DNA of 32,973 nt from an uncultured Bacteroidales bacterium (lineage in GTDB: Bacteria > Bacteroidota > Bacteroidia > Bacteroidales > Marinilabiliaceae): NCBI GenBank assembly GCA_934699135.1, contig CAKUVM010000017.1:1-32973 (forward strand), given 5' to 3'. The notes beneath the pieces are model-generated. The model worked only from the letters and a program-made list of their open reading frames with translations. It did no database searches and was not told the origin of the DNA. Shown here one piece after another: positions 7,324 through 14,444 of this stretch; position 1 is the stretch's first letter, and every line of letters starts with the position of its first letter. The position numbers and the translations under genes are program-made.

Positions 7324-10300
7324 ATGAGCAAGACAATTCTAGGACTAGATTTGGGATCGAACAGCATTGGCTGGGCCGTTGTGAAAGCGGAGGAGACAGA
7401 CGATGAGTTGAACCTTACAGGCATTGAGGCGGCCGGCAGCCGAGTGCTGCCTATGGATGGCGACCTGCTGAGCAAATTTGAGCAGGGCAACAGCGTGTCG
7501 CAAACAGCGACACGACGCACAGCCCGCTCCGCGCGCCGCAGAAACGAGCGAAAGAAGTTGCGGAGAGCGAGACTGCTGCGCACCCTCCGCACGCTGGGGT
7601 GGCTACCGGCGCATATGGAGGAGGCCATAGACGACTACGGCAACATCAGGAAAGGAATGGAGCCGAAGATGGAGTGGGACAACGGCCAATTCGTCTTCCC
7701 GCAAGCGTTTGAGGAGATGCGCGCCGACTTCGCCGCCAAGCACCCAGAGATCAAGAACATATCTCACGACTGGACAATATATTACCTGCGCCAAAAGGCG
7801 ACGCGGGAGGCAATCGGCCGCACTGAACTGGCGTGGGTGCTGATGAGCTTCAACCAAAAGAGGGGTTACAAAGTGTCGCGAACAGACACAAACATCCCAA
7901 CCGAAAAAGAGGGTGAGAAGAAAGAAGCCGTGGACGTGACTGTGACGGGGGTCACTCCCGCGGACGACAAACGGGGGAAGCGAACAGTGACACTGCTGTT
8001 TGACGATGGCGGGACGATGGATTATGCATACAACGGCGACCCAAACAAGCTGATTGGCACGCAGATGGAATGCATCAAGACAACGAAAGAAGGGAAAGGG
8101 CCGACCTACGCCTTCCCCAGCGAAAACGACTGGACGCTCCTGAAACTGAAGACAGAACAGAGAATCAAAGGTAGCCACAAGACAGTGGGCGAATATCTTT
8201 ACGGCAGCCTGCTGGAAAAGCCAGACGACAAGCTAATTGGCGGCAAGGTGACCGTGGTGGACCGCGACTTCTACAGACAAGAGCTGGAGACAATATTGGC
8301 CACGCAGGCCAAATATCAGAAAGAGCTGACCGACAACGACATTCTCAACAGATGCGCAGCCGAGCTATACCCCAATAACCCCGCTCACCGCCACGAACTG
8401 ACGCGCCAAGGGTTGGCACGCCTGATCATTGACGACATAATCCTCTACCAACGTCCGCTGAAGAGCAAAAAATCAACCATAGCGGACTGCCCACTAGAGG
8501 GAGGCCGCACCTACGTGAGCAGTGACGGCCAGAAGGTTGAGAAGAAAATCAAATGCGCACCACGCTCACACCCCGCATTCCAGGAGTTTCGCCTTTGGCA
8601 GTTTGTCAACGACTTGAAAGTGACCGACACAAGGATGGTCGGAGACAACGACATCTTGACAGACAAAGAACGCGAGAAGCTATTCAACGAGCTGACAGAG
8701 AGAGAATGCGTGGACTCTGACAAGGTGCTTGAGCTCCTGGGCCTCAAGAAAGGCAAAGGGAGGAGAAAAGACGCTGATGGAGAGGACTGCCAACCTTTCA
8801 GAGTGAACATGGCGGAAGGCAAAAACTACCCCTGCTACGAGACTCGCGCCGAGCTTATAAAATGCCTGAAAAAGGTCGCCCCCTGCCTCAAGGAGAAAGG
8901 CGCGGCCCTGGAGCTGCTGACGCAAAGACACAACAGCGAACTGACGAACGAGGAGATGCTGTGGCACATATCTTACTCCGTGACAGACCAGAAGGAGTTT
9001 GACAAAGCGATGAAGAAATGGGCCGCGGCCAACGGCCTACCTCCTGAAGAGACGGCGCAAGCGTTCAGCTCTCTGAAGCCCAAGAAAGACTACGCCGCAT
9101 ACTCACTCCGCGCCATAAAACGACTTTTGCCACTGATGAGACGAGGCAGCGCATGGAGTTGGAACAACATAGACGCCAAAACGCGAGAGAGGCTTAACCA
9201 CATCATGGATGGCGAGGACGACCCGGCGATAAGCAACGAGGAACGCGAAATTTGGGCGGGCTTCCATCACGAAGAGGACTTTCAGGGTCTGAGGCCTTGG
9301 ATGGCCAGCATGGCCGTGTATGGCAAAACGGCCGGAATGGAGAATGAGACCATGGAGAGGCCAGAAGACATTGACAAGTGGCTCAGAAAATTCCGCCATG
9401 GCTCGCTGCGAAACCCGATTGTGGAACAGGTGGTGCTGGAGACCATGAGAGTGGTGGCCGACGTGTGGCGACGATTTGGCAAGATTGACGAAATCCACAT
9501 AGAGATGGCCCGCGAGCTGAAGAAAACCAATGCGGAGCGGCAACAGATGACCAAAGACCTGGCCAAGCGCGAGGAAGATAACGAACGGATACGCCAGTTG
9601 CTGCGCGAGTTGGCCGGGAAATGTGACGACGTCCAGCCATTCTCCCCAATCCAACAGACAAAGCTAAAAATCTGTTTGGAGGCCGTAAGGGCTGTCGCTT
9701 TAGAGCCAGAGCCATCTATTGAAGACATTGAAAAATACAAGTACTGGATTGAGGGAAGCTACCGCTCCCCATACACTGGCGAACCCATCAGCCTGGCCCG
9801 TCTCTTCACAAAAGACTACGAGATAGAGCACATAGTCCCCCGCTCGCTCTACTATGACGACTCGTTTAACAACAAAGTGATATGCGAGGCCGCCGTGAAT
9901 AAGGACAAGGGCAACAAGATGGCCATGGAATACATCGAGAGCGCGCAAGGCCGAGAGATTGAGCTTGGCGGCGGGCGCAAGGCGAGAGTGTTCACGCCCG
10001 ATGAGTATAGACGGCACGTGGAAAGGACATACGCACGCAACCCCCGCAAGAGGGAGAACCTGCTGCGCACCGAACTGCCACAAGGCTTCAACAGCCGCCA
10101 GATGAACGACACGCGACACATTGCCGTGCTGGTGAAATCGTTGCTAAACGACATTGTGAGAGGCGCGGAGAAAGACGGCGGGGCTGGCTCGAAAAACGTG
10201 ATTGTGTGCACTGGCGCCGTGACCGACAAACTGAAACACGACTGGGGCGTGAACGACAAGTGGAACGAGATAATCATGCCGCGCTTCAAAGCCCTAGACG

Positions 10301-11820
10301 ACAAGGTGGAGGACAAGGTCGACCGGGACAAGCGCTTCATTGCCACGAGCAACGGCCACGAGATTCCCACCGTGCCGACTGACATGCTTAAAGGATTTAA
10401 CAAGAAGAGGATAGACCACCGGCACCATGCCATGGACGCCATTGTCATTGCCTGCGCCAGTCGCGCAATGGTGAATTACATATCCAACGACGCGGCAGGG
10501 AAAGACGGCAAGTTCAGCGTCGGCGAGTTCGACCGCCTCAAGCAATCAGTTTGCCGCAAAGACAGTCAGAACGGTTGGGTGGTGAGAATGCCGTGGCCAA
10601 CATTCCCAACGGATCTCAAGAAAACCCTGGAGGGCATCACGGTAAGCATAAAGCACCGCGAGCGGATTGTGACCAAGACCACGAACCACTACACAAAGAG
10701 AGTGAACGGCAAGCGCATGCCAGACAAACAGACCACGTATGCCATCCGCCAGTCGCTTCACAAAGACACGGTGTGGGGGCTCGTGAACCTCCGGGCGAAA
10801 GAGAGCGTGACGCTAACAGAAGCCATCAGGGCTCTACGCGGCCACTTGACGGCACTAAGTGGAGACGCAAAAGCCACGCCCAAGATGCTGATTGCCTGCA
10901 AGCCGTTGCGCCGCAAGGTGACCAAACTCATTGAGAGCGGCCTTACGGACAAGAAGATTGAAGCATTGCTGAAAGCAGAGGGCGACATCTGGCAAGAGGA
11001 AATAAAGGGGAACAAAGTGGACGTGTTCACTTGGAGCAAAGACGGGAAAAACCAGGTTTACGCCACTCGATTCCTAAGCAGCCTTTCGGACATATTGGGG
11101 AAACTAACCGACGCAGATGCCATAAAGAAAAAAATCGACTCCATATCCGACTCTGGCATCAGAAAGATCCTAACCAACCATCTGCACCAATGGCCCAACG
11201 GAACCAGTACGGCGTTCAGCGAAGACGGCATCAAGTGGCTGAATGAGAACATCGTGACGCTCAATGACGGGAAGCAGCACAAGCCGATACGCAAGGTAAG
11301 GAGGACGGAGTCGTCACCCTTGGGCAAGCAACAGGTCGGCCAGTCAGGCAACAAGGGCAGCAAATTCGTTGAGGCAGCCAAAGGGACGAACCTTTTCTTC
11401 GCCATCTACGATGACGGCAAAGGCGGTCGCAACGGCATCACCGTGCCACTTCGCACGGTCATTGACCGCCGACTGCGAGGACTTTCGCCCGCACCCGAAA
11501 CCGACAAGAATGGCAACAAACTGCTCTTTACTCTCTCTCCTAATGACCTTGTCTACGTCCCGAAGAGTGGAGAGAAAACCATAGAGGACAAGAACAGAAT
11601 ATACAAGTTTGTGTCGTGCAGTGGTACAGGAGCCGACTTTATCCCAGCATCTGTTTCCAAAGTTATCGTTGATGGTGGAAAATTCATAGGGCAAGGAGAG
11701 TTGGGTAGACACAACAAAATAGCGTCTCTCGATGGCATCGCAATCAAGAGCGTCTGCCTCCCCCTCGAAGTAGACCGTCTCGGAAACGTCTCACTCAAAA
11801 AGATTGGCGGGGATGATTAA
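7324..11820 (+). CDS. cas9: CRISPR-associated endonuclease Cas9, type II-C
   Basis: A 1498-aa protein with the full Cas9 layout. RuvC-I is LGLDLGSNSIGWAVV with catalytic D9. The Arg-rich bridge helix covers about 63–90. RuvC-II is EIHIEMARE with E727. The HNH domain has YEIEHIVP with H836 and metal-ligand N859 in VNKDKGN. RuvC-III is HRHHAMDA with H1035 and D1038. About 460 residues follow for the WED and PAM-interacting regions. All expected catalytic residues are present; E835 replaces the usual Asp before the HNH His, which I recall as normal in Bacteroidota Cas9. It cuts DNA under crRNA:tracrRNA guidance. It is large for II-C but in the range of this clade. A possible -7 element, TAACTTTT, lies at 7291–7298. 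The stop overlaps cas1 by 8 nt, indicating one transcript. Confidence 0.97.
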   Translation: MSKTILGLDLGSNSIGWAVVKAEETDDELNLTGIEAAGSRVLPMDGDLLSKFEQGNSVSQTATRRTARSARRRNERKKLRRARLLRTLRTLGWLPAHMEEAIDDYGNIRKGMEPKMEWDNGQFVFPQAFEEMRADFAAKHPEIKNISHDWTIYYLRQKATREAIGRTELAWVLMSFNQKRGYKVSRTDTNIPTEKEGEKKEAVDVTVTGVTPADDKRGKRTVTLLFDDGGTMDYAYNGDPNKLIGTQMECIKTTKEGKGPTYAFPSENDWTLLKLKTEQRIKGSHKTVGEYLYGSLLEKPDDKLIGGKVTVVDRDFYRQELETILATQAKYQKELTDNDILNRCAAELYPNNPAHRHELTRQGLARLIIDDIILYQRPLKSKKSTIADCPLEGGRTYVSSDGQKVEKKIKCAPRSHPAFQEFRLWQFVNDLKVTDTRMVGDNDILTDKEREKLFNELTERECVDSDKVLELLGLKKGKGRRKDADGEDCQPFRVNMAEGKNYPCYETRAELIKCLKKVAPCLKEKGAALELLTQRHNSELTNEEMLWHISYSVTDQKEFDKAMKKWAAANGLPPEETAQAFSSLKPKKDYAAYSLRAIKRLLPLMRRGSAWSWNNIDAKTRERLNHIMDGEDDPAISNEEREIWAGFHHEEDFQGLRPWMASMAVYGKTAGMENETMERPEDIDKWLRKFRHGSLRNPIVEQVVLETMRVVADVWRRFGKIDEIHIEMARELKKTNAERQQMTKDLAKREEDNERIRQLLRELAGKCDDVQPFSPIQQTKLKICLEAVRAVALEPEPSIEDIEKYKYWIEGSYRSPYTGEPISLARLFTKDYEIEHIVPRSLYYDDSFNNKVICEAAVNKDKGNKMAMEYIESAQGREIELGGGRKARVFTPDEYRRHVERTYARNPRKRENLLRTELPQGFNSRQMNDTRHIAVLVKSLLNDIVRGAEKDGGAGSKNVIVCTGAVTDKLKHDWGVNDKWNEIIMPRFKALDDKVEDKVDRDKRFIATSNGHEIPTVPTDMLKGFNKKRIDHRHHAMDAIVIACASRAMVNYISNDAAGKDGKFSVGEFDRLKQSVCRKDSQNGWVVRMPWPTFPTDLKKTLEGITVSIKHRERIVTKTTNHYTKRVNGKRMPDKQTTYAIRQSLHKDTVWGLVNLRAKESVTLTEAIRALRGHLTALSGDAKATPKMLIACKPLRRKVTKLIESGLTDKKIEALLKAEGDIWQEEIKGNKVDVFTWSKDGKNQVYATRFLSSLSDILGKLTDADAIKKKIDSISDSGIRKILTNHLHQWPNGTSTAFSEDGIKWLNENIVTLNDGKQHKPIRKVRRTESSPLGKQQVGQSGNKGSKFVEAAKGTNLFFAIYDDGKGGRNGITVPLRTVIDRRLRGLSPAPETDKNGNKLLFTLSPNDLVYVPKSGEKTIEDKNRIYKFVSCSGTGADFIPASVSKVIVDGGKFIGQGELGRHNKIASLDGIAIKSVCLPLEVDRLGNVSLKKIGGDD

Positions 11821-12754
11821 GCGGACAATCTTGATAAGCACGCCGAGCTACCTCTCTTTGCGCAATGGCCAGATGGTGGTGAAGATGGCGGAGGTGGAGC
11901 GGTGTGACAAAGTTGACGAGGCCTTCAAACGGCAGTATGAGCGCACCGTGCCAATAGAAGACCTTGGGCTGCTGATGGTGGAGAACCGCCAAGTGACCAT
12001 GACAGCGGGGCTGATGGCTAGCTTGGCGGAGGCCGACTGCGCCGTGGCGGTATGCGACGACCATATGATGCCAACGGGACTGATGTTGCCCCTTTGCGCA
12101 AACACCACGCTGACGGAACGAATGCGCAAACAGACGGAGGCGACATTGCCGCTAAAAAAACAGATGTGGCAACAGACCGTGCGGGCCAAGATCGCAAACC
12201 AAGGAGCGGTGTTGAACGATGCCACGGCAGACAACCACCAGTGTATGGCGGAATGGGCCGCTGCCGTGCGCAGTGGCGACCCAGACAACATGGAGGGGCG
12301 AGCTGCCGCCTACTACTGGAAATGCCTCTTCGCCAAGCGCGTTGACGGCTTCCGCCGCGACCCGGACGGAGAGTGGCCCAACCCGCTGCTAAACTACGGC
12401 TACGCCATTGTCCGCGCCGTGGTGGCCCGCGCCCTCGTGGGCAGCGGACTGTCGCCAACGCTAGGAATCTTCCACCGCAACAAGTACAACGCCTACTGCC
12501 TGGCGGACGACATCATGGAGCCTTATCGCCCCGTGGTGGACACGCTGGTGGTGAAACTAATGGCGCGAGAGGACTGCAAAGGAGAACTTACAAAGGAGGC
12601 AAAGCGCGAACTGCTCCTGCTGCCACAGGCCGACGTGAGGATGGACGGCAAGACAAGTCCGCTGATGAACGCAGTGGCCGTCACGACGGCATCAGTGGCC
12701 GCCTGCTTTTGCGGAGAAACTAGGCGAATCTTATATCCCGAAATGATATGTTGA
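11813..12754 (+). CDS. cas1: CRISPR-associated integrase Cas1 (type II)
   Basis: From the ATG at 11813 (MIKRTILISTPSYLS) the protein has 313 aa; an upstream TTG at 11804 is in frame but less likely. The active-site residues are E161 (EGRAAAYYWKCLF), H221 (GIFHRNKYNAYCLADDIMEPYRP) and E236. The 15-residue gap between the His and second acid equals that in other type II Cas1 proteins. Together with Cas2 it integrates new spacers into the array. The start overlaps the cas9 stop by 8 nt and its stop overlaps cas2 by 7 nt, so translational coupling is likely. Confidence 0.95.
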   Translation: MIKRTILISTPSYLSLRNGQMVVKMAEVERCDKVDEAFKRQYERTVPIEDLGLLMVENRQVTMTAGLMASLAEADCAVAVCDDHMMPTGLMLPLCANTTLTERMRKQTEATLPLKKQMWQQTVRAKIANQGAVLNDATADNHQCMAEWAAAVRSGDPDNMEGRAAAYYWKCLFAKRVDGFRRDPDGEWPNPLLNYGYAIVRAVVARALVGSGLSPTLGIFHRNKYNAYCLADDIMEPYRPVVDTLVVKLMAREDCKGELTKEAKRELLLLPQADVRMDGKTSPLMNAVAVTTASVAACFCGETRRILYPEMIC

Positions 12755-13089
12755 GCAGATTGGCATTAAGCGCATACAGAGTCATGTGGATTATGGTATC
12801 TTTTGACATCCCCACGTGCGACAAGCACAGCAGGGCCGCCGCCACCCAATTTCGGAAAGACTTGCTTGGCGATGGATTCAGGATGTTCCAATACTCCGTC
12901 TACATCCGCCATTGCGGCAGCCGCGAACACGCCGACATGCATATGGAGCGCGTGCGCAACTTTGCGCCAGACGTGGGCATGGTGAGCATGATGCGGATAA
13001 CTGACAAACAATTTGGCGAAATTGAGGTTATGTATGGCAAGCGCCGCACGCCCCCGCCCGAGCCAACACAGCTTTTCGATGAATTTTAG
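12748..13089 (+). CDS. cas2: CRISPR-associated protein Cas2
   Basis: The 113-aa product begins LALSAYRVMWIMVSFDIPT, the beta-1 strand of Cas2 ending in the conserved Asp (D20), and has the ferredoxin-like length of the family. Cas2 is the structural bridge of the Cas1–Cas2 integrase. It overlaps the cas1 end by 7 nt and is the last cas gene. No csn2 or cas4 follows, which places the locus in subtype II-C. An alternative start at M13 (12784) is possible but would remove part of the first strand. Confidence 0.94.
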   Translation: MLSRLALSAYRVMWIMVSFDIPTCDKHSRAAATQFRKDLLGDGFRMFQYSVYIRHCGSREHADMHMERVRNFAPDVGMVSMMRITDKQFGEIEVMYGKRRTPPPEPTQLFDEF

Positions 13090-13110
13090 GAACTCGCCGC
13101 ATGGAAATAG

Positions 13111-13152
13111 AAAAGGGGAAATGCTCAAAAAGATGAGGCCTTTCCCCTTTTT
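13111..13152. terminator. Bidirectional terminator between cas2 and the CRISPR array
   Basis: An 11-bp stem AAAAGGGGAAA (13111–13121) pairs with 13141–13151. It encloses a short inner stem CTCA/TGAG (13124–13127 with 13134–13137), and T-rich ends follow on both strands. It can stop cas transcription on the plus strand and crRNA transcription arriving from the array on the minus strand. A further run of six T lies just downstream on the plus strand (13161–13166). Confidence 0.8.
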
Positions 13153-13219
13153 CTCTGCAATTTTTTCTTGCTGGCAAACCGTTGTAACAACATAATCTTC
13201 ATACCGTTACGGGCATTGT

Positions 13220-14268
13220 GCTGTGATTGCAGATGCAAAGATATAAAAGTGAGAGCTAATCACAACATAAATAGCCACTTGTCACGGCCTCGGTTAGCTG
13301 TGATTGCAGATGCAAAGATATAAAAGTGAGAGCTAATCACAACTATCCAACATCTACGTATGAACAGTTTGAAAGCTGTGATTGCAGATGCAAAGATATA
13401 AAAGTGAGAGCTAATCACAACGGGTCGTATATTAGCCGTTTGCCCCGCGGCGCTGTGATTGCAGATGCAAAGATATAAAAGTGAGAGCTAATCACAACGA
13501 GTAAAGCTTCCCCCAGCGAAGGAAGAGGGCTGTGATTGCAGATGCAAAGATATAAAAGTGAGAGCTAATCACAACGGAGCTCCACGGCTTCCCACGCCAT
13601 CAGGTGCTGTGATTGCAGATGCAAAGATATAAAAGTGAGAGCTAATCACAACTCGAGAAAGCTCAAATGTGTGAGGTCAGCCGCTGTGATTGCAGATGCA
13701 AAGATATAAAAGTGAGAGCTAATCACAACTCGTCCCTGTGCGAGCAGACGGACAAAGATGCTGTGATTGCAGATGCAAAGATATAAAAGTGAGAGCTAAT
13801 CACAACACAAAGCTAGGGCATGGGACAGGTCAGGTCGCTGTGATTGCAGATGCAAAGATATAAAAGTGAGAGCTAATCACAACTTGTTTTCGTTTGTTTT
13901 ACATTGCAAATATGCTGTGATTGCAGATGCAAAGATATAAAAGTGAGAGCTAATCACAACTCTTGGCGCGCAGCAGCACCAGCGGCACGTGCTGTGATTG
14001 CAGATGCAAAGATATAAAAGTGAGAGCTAATCACAACTAACGAAGTCTACGGGTTACGTTAAAGTAAGCTGTGATTGCAGATGCAAAGATATAAAAGTGA
14101 GAGCTAATCACAACTGATTGCCTGATCGTCCACCAGTCGTCGGAGCTGTGATTGCAGATGCAAAGATATAAAAGTGAGAGCTAATCACAACTTCTACTCG
14201 ATCCGCGACAATCTAATTCTAGCTGTGATTGCAGATGCAAAGATATAAAAGTGAGAGCTAATCACAAC
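13220..14268 (-). CRISPR. CRISPR array, 14 repeats of 47 bp and 13 spacers
   Basis: Fourteen identical 47-bp repeats start at 13220, 13297, 13375, 13452, 13529, 13606, 13683, 13760, 13837, 13914, 13991, 14068, 14145 and 14222. Twelve spacers are 30 bp; the second (13344–13374) is 31 bp. In crRNA sense (minus strand) the repeat begins GTTGTGATTAGC and ends AATCACAGC, so its ends form an imperfect inverted repeat (GYTGTGATT). The orientation is set by the tracrRNA anti-repeat, making the array convergent with cas9-cas1-cas2. The absence of any repeat variation means sequence decay cannot be used to tell leader from trailer. Spacer 9 (13884–13913) is markedly A+T-rich compared with the rest. By eye, no spacer matches another part of this window. 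Confidence 0.99.
13220..14268 (-). promoter_or_regulatory. Predicted promoter inside every CRISPR repeat
   Basis: In crRNA sense, repeat positions 2–4 are TTG and positions 24–31 are TATCTTTG, separated by exactly 19 nt; this is a perfect Bacteroidota promoter (TTG, 19–21 nt, TAnnTTTG). In the leftmost repeat these lie at 13265–13263 and 13243–13236, minus strand. Initiation about 4 nt after the box would start RNA near repeat position 35, giving a crRNA precursor with about 12 nt of repeat before each spacer. The same 12 bases TTATATCTTTGC occur in the promoter of the lipoprotein gene at 32815. Confidence 0.7.
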
Positions 14269-14444
14269 AATATCAATTTGTGTTGGTTTATCCTTTGGTT
14301 TGTGATTATATGTGCAATGGCATAATTCTACACTTTTATCAGCAGATGAATTTCCTCTATTGCGTACTCACAAAACGATGCGGGCCGCGCCCCCACACGG
14401 TGAGGTTGCGACCCGCTTCCTGCCTTGCGAGCTGCACCTTGCGG
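14269..14444. other. Array flank, candidate leader, between CRISPR and Z1 gene
   Basis: The first 90 bp after the last repeat are A+T-rich, and in crRNA sense this is the upstream end of the array, so it is a candidate leader for spacer acquisition. No TAnnTTTG promoter is seen here on the minus strand. The part nearest the Z1 gene is G+C-rich with no clear intrinsic terminator for that gene. Confidence 0.4.

Noticed and set aside
7603..8178. Long open frame on the strand opposite cas9 (also 9103–9654 and 9852–10448)
   Set aside because: They lie fully inside cas9, have no recognisable domains and look like codon-bias shadows.
11804..11812. TTG start adding three residues to Cas1
   Set aside because: The ATG at 11813 gives the family's usual N-terminus and a common 8-nt stop/start overlap with cas9.
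13220..14268. Reading the array on the plus strand, in line with the cas genes
   Set aside because: The tracrRNA anti-repeat pairs only with minus-strand repeat RNA, and repeats of this family begin GTTGTG in crRNA sense.
14299..14348. Repeat-like pieces TTGTGATTA and CACTTTTAT in the array flank, possibly a degenerate repeat or second anti-repeat
   Set aside because: The pieces are separated by 22 unrelated bases and the rest does not align; the match is within what A+T-rich sequence gives by chance.
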